Shown one piece after another: positions 48,101 to 60,500 of a stretch of 64,000 nt of DNA. Each line of letters starts with the position of its first letter. Position 1 is the stretch's first letter. A model generated the notes under the pieces. It was given only the letters and a program-made list of their open reading frames with translations, was not told the origin of the DNA and did not search any database. Both the position numbers and the translations under genes were made by a program. Origin of the DNA: Balanoglossus misakiensis (taxonomy: Eukaryota > Hemichordata); assembly GCA_040954595.2 (NCBI GenBank), contig CM082580.2:14692359-14756358 (forward strand), written 5' to 3'.

Positions 48101-51100
48101 CCAACCTGATACCCAAACCCTTCTCCGACCGCCAGGTTACCACCGGAAGCTGGAGGAGGCCAACCTGATACCCAAACCCTTCTCCGACCGCCAGGTTACC
48201 ACCGGAAGCTGGAGGAGGCCAACCTGATACCCAAACCCTTCTCCGACCGCCAGGTTACCACCGGAAGCTGGAGGAGGCCAACCTGATACCCAAACCCTTC
48301 TCCGACCGCCAGGTTACCACCGGAAGCTGGAGGAGGCCAACCTGATACCCAAACCCTTCTCCGACCGCCAGGTTACCACCGGAAGCTGGAGGAGGCCAAC
48401 CTGATACCCAAACCCTTCTCCGACCGCCAGGTTACCACCGGAAGCTGGAGGAGGCCAACCTGATACCCAAACCCTTCTCCGACCGCCAGGTTACCACCGG
48501 AAGCTGGAGGAGGCCAACCTGATACCCAAACCCTTCTTCGACCGCCAGGTTACCACCGGAAGCTGGAGGAGGCCAACCTGATACCCAAACCCTTCTTCGA
48601 CCGCCAGGTTACCACCGGAAGCTGGAGGAGGCCAACCTGATACCCAAACCCTTCTTCGACCGCCAGGTTACCACCGGAAGCTGGAGGAGGCCAACCTGAT
48701 ACCCTAACCCTTCTTCGACCGCCAGGTTACCACCGGAAGCTGGAGGAGGCCAACCTGATACCCAACCCCTTCTTCGACCGCCAGGTTACCACCGGAAGTT
48801 GGAGGAGGCCAACCTGATACCCAACCCCTTCTTCGACCGCCAGGTTACCACCGGAAGTTGGAGGAGGCCAACCTGATACCCAACCCCTTCTTCGACCGCC
48901 ACGTTACCACCGGAAGTTGGAGGCCAACCTGATACCCAACCCCTTCTTCGACCGCCACGTTACCACCGGAAGCTGGAGGCCAACCTGATACCCAACCCCT
49001 TCTTCGACAGCCACGTTACCACCGGAAGCTGGAGGCCAACCTGATACCCAACCCTTTCTTCGACCGCCAGGTTACCACCCCTTCTTCGACCGCCAGGTTA
49101 CCACCGGAAGTTGGAGGCCAACCTGATACCCCACCCCTTCTTCGACCGCCAGGTTACCACCGGAAGTTGGAGGAGGCCAACCTGATGCCCAACCCCTTCT
49201 TCGACCGCCAGGTTACCACCGGAAGTTGGAGGAGGCCAACCTGATGCCCAACCCCTTCTTCGACCGCCAGGTTACCACCGGAAGTTGGAGGAGGCCAACC
49301 TGATGCCCAACCCCTTCTTCGACCGCCAGGTTACCACCGGAAGTTGGAGGAGGCCAACCTGATGCCCAACCCCTTCTTCGACCGCCAGGTTACCACCGGA
49401 AGTTGGAGGAGGCCAACCTGATGCCCAACCCCTTCTTCGACCGCCAGGTTACCACCGGAAGTTGGAGGAGGCCAACCTGATGCCCAACCCCTTCTTCGAC
49501 CGCCAGGTTACCACCGGAAGTTGGAGGAGGCCAACCTGATGCCCAACCCCTTCTTCGACCGCCAGGTTACCACCGGAAGTTGGAGGAGGCCAACCTGATG
49601 CCCAACCCCTTCTTCGACCGCCAGGTTACCACCGGAAGTTGGAGGAGGCCAACCTGATGCCCAACCCCTTCTTCGACCGCCAGGTTACCACCGGAAGTTG
49701 GAGGAGGCCAACCTGATGCCCAACCCCTTCTTCGACCGCCAGGTTACCACCGGAAGTTGGAGGAGGCCAACCTGATGCCCAACCCCTTCTTCGACCGCCA
49801 GGTTACCACCGGAAGTTGGAGGAGGCCAACCTGATGCCCAACCCCTTCTTCGACCGCCAGGTTACCACCGGAAGTTGGAGGAGGCCAACCTGATGCCCAA
49901 CCCCTTCTTCGACCGCCAGGTTACCACCGGAAGTTGGAGGAGGCCAACCTGATGCCCAACCCCTTCTTCGACCGCCAGGTTACCACCGGAAGTTGGAGGA
50001 GGCCAACCTGATGCCCAACCCCTTCTTCGACCGCCAGGTTACCACCGGAAGTTGTAGGAGGCCAACCTGATGCCCAACCCCTTCTTCGACCGCCAGGTTA
50101 CCACCGGAAGTTGTAGGAGGCCAACCTGATGCCCAACCCCTTCTTCGACCGCCAGGTTACCACCGGAAGTTGTAGGAGGCCAACCTGATGCCCAACCCCT
50201 TCTTCGACCGCCAGGTCACCACCGGAAGTTGTAGGAGGCCAACCTGATGCCCAACCCCTTCTTCCACCGCCAGGTCACCACCGGAAGTTGGAGGAGGCCA
50301 ACCTGATGCCCAACCCCTTCTTCCACCGCCAGGTCACCACCGGAAGTTGGAGGAGGCCAACCTGATGCCCAACCCCTTCTTCCACCGCCAGGTCACCACC
50401 GGAAGTTGGAGGAGGCCAACCTGATGCCCAACCCCTTCTTCCACCGCCAGGTCACCACCGGAAGTTGGAGGAGGCCAACCTGATGCCCAACCCCTTCTTC
50501 CACCGCCAGGTCACCACCGGAAGTTGGAGGAGGCCAACCTGATGCCCAACCCCTTCTTCCACCGCCAGGTCACCACCGGAAGTTGGAGGAGGCCAACCTG
50601 ATGCCCAACCCCTTCTTCCACCGCCAGGTCACCACCGGAAGTTGGAGGAGGCCAACCTGATGCCCAACCCCTTCTTCCACCGCCAGGTCACCACCGGAAG
50701 TTGGAGGAGGCCAACCTGATGCCCAACCCCTTCTTCCACCGCCAGGTCACCACCGGAAGTTGGAGGAGGCCAACCTGATGCCCAACCCCTTCTTCCACCG
50801 CCAGGTCACCACCGGAAGTTGGAGGAGGCCAACCTGATGCCCAACCCCTTCTTCCACCGCCAGGTCACCACCGGAAGTTGGAGGAGGCCAACCTGATGCC
50901 CAACCCCTTCTTCCACCGCCAGGTCACCACCGGAAGTTGGAGGAGGCCAACCTGATGCCCAACCCCTTCTTCCACCGCCAGGTCACCACCGGAAGTTGGA
51001 GGAGGCCAACCTGATGCCCAACCCCTTCTTCGACCGCCAGGTCACCACCGGAAGTTGGAGGAGGCCAACCTGATGCCCAACCCCTTCTTCGACCGCCAGG

Positions 51101-54100
51101 TCACCACCGGAAGTTGGAGGAGGCCAACCTGATGCCCAACCCCTTCTTCGACCGCCAGGTCACCACCGGAAGTTGGAGGAGGCCAACCTGATGCCCAACC
51201 CCTTCTTCGACCGCCAGGTCACCACCGGAAGTTGGAGGAGGCCAACCTGATGCCCAACCCCTTCTTCGACCGCCAGGTCACCACCGGAAGTTGGAGGAGG
51301 CCAACCTGATGCCCAACCCCTTCTTCGACCGCCAGGTCACCACCGGAAGTTGGAGGAGGCCAACCTGATGCCCAACCCCTTCTTCGACCGCCAGGTCACC
51401 ACCGGAAGTTGGAGGAGGCCAACCTGATGCCCAACCCCTTCTTCGACCGCCAGGTCACCACCGGAAGTTGGAGGAGGCCAACCTGATGCCCAACCCCTTC
51501 TTCGACCGCCAGGTCACCACCGGAAGTTGGAGGAGGCCAACCTGATGCCCAACCCCTTCTTCGACCGCCAGGTCACCACCGGAAGTTGGAGGAGGCCAAC
51601 CTGATGCCCAACCCCTTCTTCGACCGCCAGGTCACCACCGGAAGTTGGAGGAGGCCAACCTGATGCCCAACCCCTTCTTCGACCGCCAGGTCACCACCGG
51701 AAGTTGGAGGAGGCCAACCTGATGCCCAACCCCTTCTTCGACCGCCAGGTCACCACCGGAAGTTGTAGGAGGCCAACCTGATGCCCAACCCCTTCTTCGA
51801 CCGCCAGGTCACCACCGGAAGTTGGAGGAGGCCAACCTGATGCCCAACCCCTTCTTCGACCGCCAGGTCACCACCGGAAGTTGGAGGAGGCCAACCTGAT
51901 GCCCAACCCCTTCTTCGACCGCCAGGTCACCACCGGAAGTTGTAGGAGGCCAACCTGATGCCCAACCCCTTCTTCGACCGCCAGGTCACCACCGGAAGTT
52001 GTAGGAGGCCAACCTGATGCCCAACCCCTTCTTCCACCGCCAGGTCACCACCGGAAGTTGGAGGAGGCCAACCTGATGCCCAACCCCTTCTTCCACCGCC
52101 AGGTCACCACCGGAAGTTGGAGGAGGCCAACCTGATGCCCAACCCCTTCTTCCACCGCCAGGTCACCACCGGAAGTTGGAGGAGGCCAACCTGATGCCCA
52201 ACCCCTTCTTCCACCGCCAGGTCACCACCGGAAGTTGGAGGAGGCCAACCTGATGCCCAACCCCTTCTTCCACCGCCAGGTCACCACCGGAAGTTGGAGG
52301 AGGCCAACCTGATGCCCAACCCCTTCTTCCACCGCCAGGTCACCACCGGAAGTTGGAGGAGGCCAACCTGATGCCCAACCCCTTCTTCCACCGCCAGGTC
52401 ACCACCGGAAGTTGGAGGAGGCCAACCTGATGCCCAACCCCTTCTTCCACCGCCAGGTCACCACCGGAAGTTGGAGGAGGCCAACCTGATGCCCAACCCC
52501 TTCTTCCACCGCCAGGTCACCACCGGAAGTTGGAGGAGGCCAACCTGATGCCCAACCCCTTCTTCCACCGCCAGGTCACCACCGGAAGTTGGAGGAGGCC
52601 AACCTGATGCCCAACCCCTTCTTCCACCGCCAGGTCACCACCGGAAGTTGGAGGAGGCCAACCTGATGCCCAACCCCTTCTTCCACCGCCAGGTCACCAC
52701 CGGAAGTTGGAGGAGGCCAACCTGATGCCCAACCCCTTCTTCCGACCGCCAGGTCACCACCGGAAGTTGGAGGAGGCCAACCTGATGCCCAACCCCTTCT
52801 TCGACCGCCAGGTCACCACCGGAAGTTGGAGGAGGCCAACCTGATGCCCAACCCCTTCTTCGACCGCCAGGTCACCACCGGAAGTTGGAGGAGGCCAACC
52901 TGATGCCCAACCCCTTCTTCGACCGCCAGGTCACCACCGGAAGTTGGAGGAGGCCAACCTGATGCCCAACCCCTTCTTCGACCGCCAGGTCACCACCGGA
53001 AGTTGGAGGAGGCCAACCTGATGCCCAACCCCTTCTTCGACCGCCAGGTCACCACCGGAAGTTGGAGGAGGCCAACCTGATGCCCAACCCCTTCTTCGAC
53101 CGCCAGGTCACCACCGGAAGTTGGAGGAGGCCAACCTGATGCCCAACCCCTTCTTCGACCGCCAGGTCACCACCGGAAGTTGGAGGAGGCCAACCTGATG
53201 CCCAACCCCTTCTTCGACCGCCAGGTCACCACCGGAAGTTGGAGGAGGCCAACCTGATGCCCAACCCCTTCTTCGACCGCCAGGTCACCACCGGAAGTTG
53301 GAGGAGGCCAACCTGATGCCCAACCCCTTCTTCGACCGCCAGGTCACCACCGGAAGTTGGAGGAGGCCAACCTGATGCCCAACCCCTTCTTCGACCGCCA
53401 GGTCACCACCGGAAGTTGGAGGAGGCCAACCTGATGCCCCAACCCCTTCTTCGACCGCCAGGTCACCACCGGAAGTTGGAGGAGGCCAACCTGATGCCCA
53501 ACCCCTTCTTCGACCGCCAGGTCACCACCGGAAGTTGGAGGAGGCCAACCTGATGCCCAACCCCTTCTTCGACCGCCAGGTCACCACCGGAAGTTGGAGG
53601 AGGCCAACCTGATGCCCAACCCCTTCTTCGACCGCCAGGTCACCACCGGAAGTTGGAGGAGGCCAACCTGATGCCCAACCCCTTCTTCGACCGCCAGGTC
53701 ACCACCGGAAGTTGGAGGAGGCCAACCTGATGCCCAACCCCTTCTTCGACCGCCAGGTCACCACCGGAAGTTGGAGGAGGCCAACCTGATGCCCAACCCC
53801 TTCTTCGACCGCCAGGTCACCACCGGAAGTTGGAGGAGGCCAACCTGATGCCCAACCCCTTCTTCGACCGCCAGGTCACCACCGGAAGTTGGAGGAGGCC
53901 AACCTGATGCCCAACCCCTTCTTCGACCGCCAGGTCACCACCGGAAGTTGGAGGAGGCCAACCTGATGCCCAACCCCTTCTTCGACCGCCAGGTCGCCTC
54001 CGGAAGTTGGAGGAGGCCAACCTGATGCCCAACCCCTTCTTCGACCGCCAGGTCGCCTCCGGAAGTTGGAGGAGGCCAACCTGATGCCCAACCCCTTCTT

Positions 54101-57100
54101 CGACCGCCAGGTCGCCTCCGGAAGTTGGAGGAGGCCAACCTGATGCCCAACCCCTTCTTCGACCGCCAGGTCGCCTCCGGAAGTTGGAGGAGGCCAACCT
54201 GATGCCCAACCCCTTCTTCGACCGCCAGGTCGCCACCGGAAGTTGGAGGAGGCCAACCTGATGCCCAACCCCTTCTTCGACCGCCAGGTCGCCACCGGAA
54301 GTTGGAGGAGGCCAACCTGATGCCCAACCCCTTCTTCGACCGCCAGGTCGCCACCGGAAGTTGGAGGAGGCCAACCTGATGCCCAACCCCTTCTTCGACC
54401 GCCAGGTCGCCACCGGAAGTTGGAGGAGGCCAACCTGATGCCCAACCCCTTCTTCGACCGCCAGGTCGCCACCGGAAGTTGGAGGAGGCCAACCTGATGC
54501 CCAACCCCTTCTTCGACCGCCAGGTCGCCACCGGAAGTTGGAGGAGGCCAACCTGATGCCCAACCCCTTCTTCGACCGCCAGGTCGCCACCGGAAGTTGG
54601 AGGAGGCCAACCTGATGCCCAACCCCTTCTTCGACCGCCAGGTCGCCACCGGAAGTTGGAGGAGGCCAACCTGATGCCCAACCCCTTCTTCGACCGCCAG
54701 GTCGCCACCGGAAGTTGGAGGAGGCCAACCTGATGCCCAACCCCTTCTTCGACCGCCAGGTCGCCACCGGAAGTTGGAGGAGGCCAACCTGATGCCCAAC
54801 CCCTTCTTCGACCGCCAGGTCGCCACCGGAAGTTGGAGGAGGCCAACCTGATGCCCAACCCCTTCTTCGACCGCCAGGTCGCCACCGGAAGTTGGAGGAG
54901 GCCAACCTGATGCCCAACCCCTTCTTCGACCGCCAGGTCGCCACCGGAAGTTGGAGGAGGCCAACCTGATGCCCAACCCCTTCTTCGACCGCCAGGTCGC
55001 CACCGGAAGTTGGAGGAGGCCAACCTGATGCCCAACCCCTTCTTCGACCGCCAGGTCGCCACCGGAAGTTGGAGGAGGCCAACCTGATACCCAACCCCTT
55101 CTTCGACCGCCAGGTCGCCACCGGAAGTTGGAGGAGGCCAACCTGATACCCAACCCCTTCTTCGACCGCCAGGTCGCCACCGGAAGTTGGAGGAGGCCAA
55201 CCTGATACCCAACCCCTTCTTCGACCGCCAGGTCGCCACCGGAAGTTGGAGGAGGCCAACCTGATACCCAACCCCTTCTTCGACCGCCAGGTCGCCACCG
55301 GAAGTTGGAGGAGGCCAACCTGATACCCAACCCCTTCTTCGACCGCCAGGTCGCCACCGGAAGTTGGAGGAGGCCAACCTGATACCCAACCCCTTCTTCG
55401 ACCGCCAGGTCGCCACCGGAAGTTGGAGGAGGCCAACCTGATACCCAACCCCTTCTTCGACCGCCAGGTCGCCACCGGAAGTTGGAGGAGGCCAACCTGA
55501 TACCCAACCCCTTCTTCGACCGCCAGGTCGCCACCGGAAGTTGGAGGAGGCCAACCTGATACCCAACCCCTTCTTCGACCGCCAGGTCGCCACCGGAAGT
55601 TGGAGGAGGCCAACCTGATACCCAACCCCTTCTTCGACCGCCAGGTCGCCACCGGAAGTTGGAGGAGGCCAACCTGATACCCAACCCCTTCTTCGACCGC
55701 CAGGTTACCACCGGAAGTTGGAGGAGGCCAACCTGATACCCAACCCCTTCTTCGACCGCCAGGTTACCACCGGAAGTTGGAGGAGGCCAACCTGATACCC
55801 AACCCCTTCTTCGACCGCCAGGTTACCACCGGAAGTTGGAGGAGGCCAACCTGATACCCAACCCCTTCTTCGACCGCCAGGTTACCACCGGAAGTTGGAG
55901 GAGGCCAACCTGATACCCAACCCCTTCTTCGACCGCCAGGTTACCACCGGAAGTTGGAGGAGGCCAACCTGATACCCAACCCCTTCTTCGACCGCCAGGT
56001 TACCACCGGAAGTTGGAGGAGGCCAACCTGATACCCAACCCCTTCTTCGACCGCCAGGTTACCACCGGAAGTTGGAGGAGGCCAACCTGATACCCAACCC
56101 CTTCTTCGACCGCCAGGTTACCACCGGAAGTTGGAGGAGGCCAACCTGATACCCAACCCCTTCTTCGACCGCCAGGTTACCACCGGAAGTTGGAGGAGGC
56201 CAACCTGATACCCAAACCCTTCTTCGACCGCCAGGTTACCACCGGAAGTTGGAGGAGGCCAACCTGATACCCAAACCCTTCTTCGACCGCCAGGTTACCA
56301 CCGGAAGTTGGAGGAGGCCAACCTGATACCCAAACCCTTCTTCGACCGCCAGGTTACCACCGGAAGTTGGAGGAGGCCAACCTGATACCCAAACCCTTCT
56401 TCGACCGCCACGTTACCACCGGAAGTTGGAGGAGGCCAACCTGATACCCAAACCCTTCTTCGACCGCCACGTTACCACCGGAAGTTGGAGGAGGCCAACC
56501 TGATACCCAAACCCTTCTTCGACCGCCACGTTACCACCGGAAGTTGGAGGAGGCCAACCTGATACCCAAACCCTTCTTCGACCGCCACGTTACCACCGGA
56601 AGTTGGAGGAGGCCAACCTGATACCCAAACCCTTCTTCGACCGCCACGTTACCACCGGAAGTTGGAGGAGGCCAACCTGATACCCAAACCCTTCTTCGAC
56701 CGCCACGTTACCACCGGAAGTTGGAGGAGGCCAACCTGATACCCAAACCCTTCTTCGACCGCCACGTTACCACCGGAAGTTGGAGGAGGCCAACCTGATA
56801 CCCAAACCCTTCTTCGACCGCCACGTTACCACCGGAAGTTGGAGGAGGCCAACCTGATACCCAAACCCTTCTTCGACCGCCACGTTACCACCGGAAGTTG
56901 GAGGAGGCCAACCTGATACCCAAACCCTTCTTCGACCGCCACGTTACCACCGGAAGTTGGAGGCCAACCTGATACCCAAACCCTTCTTCGACCGCCACGT
57001 TACCACCGGAAGTTGGAGGAGGCCAACCTGATACCCAACCCTTCTTCGACCGCCACGTTACCACCGGAAGTTGGAGGAGGCCAACCTGATACCCAAACCC

Positions 57101-57453
57101 TTCTTCGACCGCCACGTTACCACCGGAAGCTGGAGGAGGCCAACCTGATACCCAACCCTTCTTCGACCGCCACGTTACCACCGGAAGCTGGAGGCCAACC
57201 TGATACCCAACCCCTTCTTCGACCGCCACGTTACCACCGGAAGCTGGAGGCCAACCTGATACCCAACCCTTCTTCGACCGCCAGGTTACCACCGGAAGCC
57301 TGGTTAGGGTTCCAACCTGATACCCAACCCCTTCTTCGACCGCCAGGTTACCACCGGAAGCTGGAGGCCAACCTGATACCCAACCCCTTCTTCGACCGCC
57401 AGGTTACCACCGGAAGTTGGAGGCCAACCTGATACCCACCCCTTCTGCGACCG
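45150..57453. repeat. SatD: 59-bp satellite, about 208 units
   Basis: The unit holds CCGCCAGGTTACCACC, GGAAGTTGGAGGAGGCCAAC and CTGATACCCAACCCCTTCTT. Variants come in long uniform runs. GTTACC changes to GTCACC at about 50213, to GTCGCCTCC at about 53991 (four units), to GTCGCCACC at about 54231 and back to GTTACC at about 55700. TACCC is TGCCC from about 49180 to 55080. CCAGG becomes CCACG after about 56409. Short junction units with TTACCACCCCTTCTT occur near 46285 and 49073. The 611-codon minus-strand frames are repeat artefacts (MATWRSKKGLG periodic). Confidence 0.96.
50261..52740. repeat. 1,770-bp (30-unit) duplication inside SatD
   Basis: A run of 13 units with CTTCCACCG (from 50261) recurs as 12 such units from 52031, each run preceded by AAGTTGTAGG units. 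The offset is 1770 bp, exactly 30 x 59. The second run ends in a 60-bp unit reading CTTCTTCCGACCGCC (about 52736), which combines the CCACCG and CGACCG variants. Confidence 0.8.
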
Positions 57454-57500
57454 AGACGTTACGACTGGATTAGGGCATAGGAGGGCAAGCTGCGGCCCCT
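57454..57500. other. Junction between SatD and SatE
   Basis: A short non-repetitive bridge with GAGACGTTACGACTGGATTA and GGAGGGCAAGCTGCGGCCCC. GTTACGAC is a SatC phrase, so the bridge may be a decayed SatC/SatD unit fused to telomere-like GGATTAGGG. Confidence 0.6.
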
Positions 57501-60500
57501 TAGGATTAGGGTTAAGGGTTCCAGTCTGGGGTTAGGATTAGGGTTAGGTCTCCAGTCCAGGGCTCCTCGGTTAGGATTAGGGTTAGGGTTCCAGTCTGGG
57601 GTTAGGATTAGGGTTAGGTCTCCAGTCCAGGGCTCCTCGGTTAGGATTAGGGTTAGGGTTCCAGTCTGGGGTTAGGATTAGGGTTAGGTCTCCAGTCCAG
57701 GGCTCCTCGGTTAGGATTAGGGTTAGGGTTCCAGTCTGGGGTTAGGATTAGGGTTAGGTCTCCAGTCCAGGGCTCCTCGGTTAGGATTAGGGTTAGGGTT
57801 CCAGTCTGGGGTTAGGATTAGGGTTAGGTCTCCAGTCCAGGGCTCCTCGGTTAGGATTAGGGTTAGGGTTCCAGTCTGGGGTTAGGATTAGGGTTAGGTC
57901 TCCAGTCCAGGGCTCCTCGGTTAGGATTAGGGTTAGGGTTCCAGTCTGGGGTTAGGATTAGGGTTAGGTCTCCAGTCCAGGGCTCCTCGGTTAGGATTAG
58001 GGTTAGGGTTCCAGTCTGGGGTTAGGATTAGGGTTAGGTCTCCAGTCCAGGGCTCCTCGGTTAGGATTAGGGTTAGGGTTCCAGTCTGGGGTTAGGATTA
58101 GGGTTAGGTCTCCAGTCCAGGGCTCCTCGGTTAGGATTAGGGTTAGGGTTCCAGTCTGGGTTAGGATTAGGGTTAGGTCTCCAGTCCAGGGCTCCTCGGT
58201 TAGGATTAGGGTTAGGGTTCCAGTCTGGGGTTAGGATTAGGGTTAGGTCTCCAGTCCAGGGCTCCTCGGTTAGGATTAGGGTTAGGGTTCCAGTCTGGGG
58301 TTAGGATTAGGGTTAGGTCTCCAGTCCAGGGCTCCTCGGTTAGGATTAGGGTTAGGGTTCCAGTCTGGGGTTAGGATTAGGGTTAGGTCTCCAGTCCAGG
58401 GCTCCTCGGTTAGGATTAGGGTTAGGGTTCCAGTCTGGGGTTAGGATTAGGGTTAGGTCTCCAGTCCAGGGCTCCTCGGTTAGGATTAGGGTTAGGGTTC
58501 CAGTCTGGGGTTAGGATTAGGGTTAGGTCTCCAGTCCAGGGCTCCTCGGTTAGGATTAGGGTTAGGGTTCCAGTCTGGGGTTAGGATTAGGGTTAGGTCT
58601 CCAGTCCAGGGCTCCTCGGTTAGGATTAGGGTTAGGGTTCCAGTCTGGGGTTAGGATTAGGGTTAGGTCTCCAGTCCAGGGCTCCTCGGTTAGGATTAGG
58701 GTTAGGGTTCCAGTCTGGGGTTAGGATTAGGGTTAGGTCTCCAGTCCAGGGCTCCTCGGTTAGGATTAGGGTTAGGGTTCCAGTCTGGGGTTAGGATTAG
58801 GGTTAGGTCTCCAGTCCAGGGCTCCTCGGTTAGGATTAGGGTTAGGGTTCCAGTCTGGGGTTAGGATTAGGGTTAGGTCTCCAGTCCAGGGCTCCTCGGT
58901 TAGGATTAGGGTTAGGGTTCCAGTCTGGGGTTAGGATTAGGGTTAGGTCTCCAGTCCAGGGCTCCTCGGTTAGGATTAGGGTTAGGGTTCCAGTCTGGGG
59001 TTAGGATTAGGGTTAGGTCTCCAGTCCAGGGCTCCTCGGTTAGGATTAGGGTTAGGGTTCCAGTCTGGGGTTAGGATTAGGGTTAGGTCTCCAGTCCAGG
59101 GCTCCTCGGTTAGGATTAGGGTTAGGGTTCCAGTCTGGGGTTAGGATTAGGGTTAGGTCTCCAGTCCAGGGCTCCTCGGTTAGGATTAGGGTTAGGGTTC
59201 CAGTCTGGGGTTAGGATTAGGGTTAGGTCTCCAGTCCAGGGCTCCTCGGTTAGGATTAGGGTTAGGGTTCCAGTCTGGGGTTAGGATTAGGGTTAGGTCT
59301 CCAGTCCAGGGCTCCTCGGTTAGGATTAGGGTTAGGGTTCCAGTCTGGGGTTAGGATTAGGGTTAGGTCTCCAGTCCAGGGCTCCTCGGTTAGGATTAGG
59401 GTTAGGGTTCCAGTCTGGGGTTAGGATTAGGGTTAGGTCTCCAGTCCAGGGCTCCTCGGTTAGGATTAGGGTTAGGGTTCCAGTCTGGGGTTAGGATTAG
59501 GGTTAGGTCTCCAGTCCAGGGCTCCTCGGTTAGGATTAGGGTTAGGGTTCCAGTCTGGGGTTAGGATTAGGGTTAGGTCTCCAGTCCAGGGCTCCTCGGT
59601 TAGGATTAGGGTTAGGGTTCCAGTCTGGGGTTAGGATTAGGGTTAGGTCTCCAGTCCAGGGCTCCTCGGTTAGGATTAGGGTTAGGGTTCCAGTCTGGGG
59701 TTAGGATTAGGGTTAGGTCTCCAGTCCAGGGCTCCTCGGTTAGGATTAGGGTTAGGGTTCCAGTCTGGGGTTAGGATTAGGGTTAGGTCTCCAGTCCAGG
59801 CTCCTCGGTTAGGATTAGGGTTAGGGTTCCAGTCTGGGGTTAGGATTAGGGTTAGGTCTCCAGTCCAGGGCTCCTCGGTTAGGATTAGGGTTAGGGTTCC
59901 AGTCTGGGGTTAGGATTAGGGTTAGGTCTCCAGTCCAGGGCTCCTCGGTTAGGATTAGGGTTAGGGTTCCAGTCTGGGGTTAGGATTAGGGTTAGGTCTC
60001 CAGTCCAGGGCTCCTCGGTTAGGATTAGGGTTAGGGTTCCAGTCTGGGGTTAGGATTAGGGTTAGGTCTCCAGTCCAGGGCTCCTCGGTTAGGATTAGGG
60101 TTAGGGTTCCAGTCTGGGGTTAGGATAGGGTTAGGTCTCCAGTCCAGGGCTCCTCGGTTAGGATTAGGGTTAGGGTTCCAGTCTGGGGTTAGGATTAGGG
60201 TTAGGTCTCCAGTCCAGGGCTCCTCGGTTAGGATTAGGGTTAGGGTTCCAGTCTGGGGTTAGGATTAGGGTTAGGTCTCCAGTCCAGGGCTCCTCGGTTA
60301 GGATTAGGGTTAGGGTTCCAGTCTGGGGTTAGGATTAGGGTTAGGTCTCCAGTCCAGGGCTCCTCGGTTAGGATTAGGGTTAGGGTTCCAGTCTGGGGTT
60401 AGGATTAGGGTTAGGTCTCCAGTCCAGGGCTCCTCGGTTAGGATTAGGGTTAGGGTTCCAGTCTGGGGTTAGGATTAGGGTTAGGTCTCCAGTCCAGGGC

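Noticed and set aside
53817-55711. Three overlapping minus-strand frames of 552-611 codons (MATWRSKKGLG periodic)
   Set aside because: They are the 59-bp SatD read in all three frames. They end where unit variants introduce stops and have no independent evidence of coding.
45150-57453. Possible rDNA spacer or centromeric satellite identity for SatD
   Set aside because: No rRNA sequence is present in the window, and the array leads directly to telomere-type repeats, so a subtelomeric satellite is the simpler reading.
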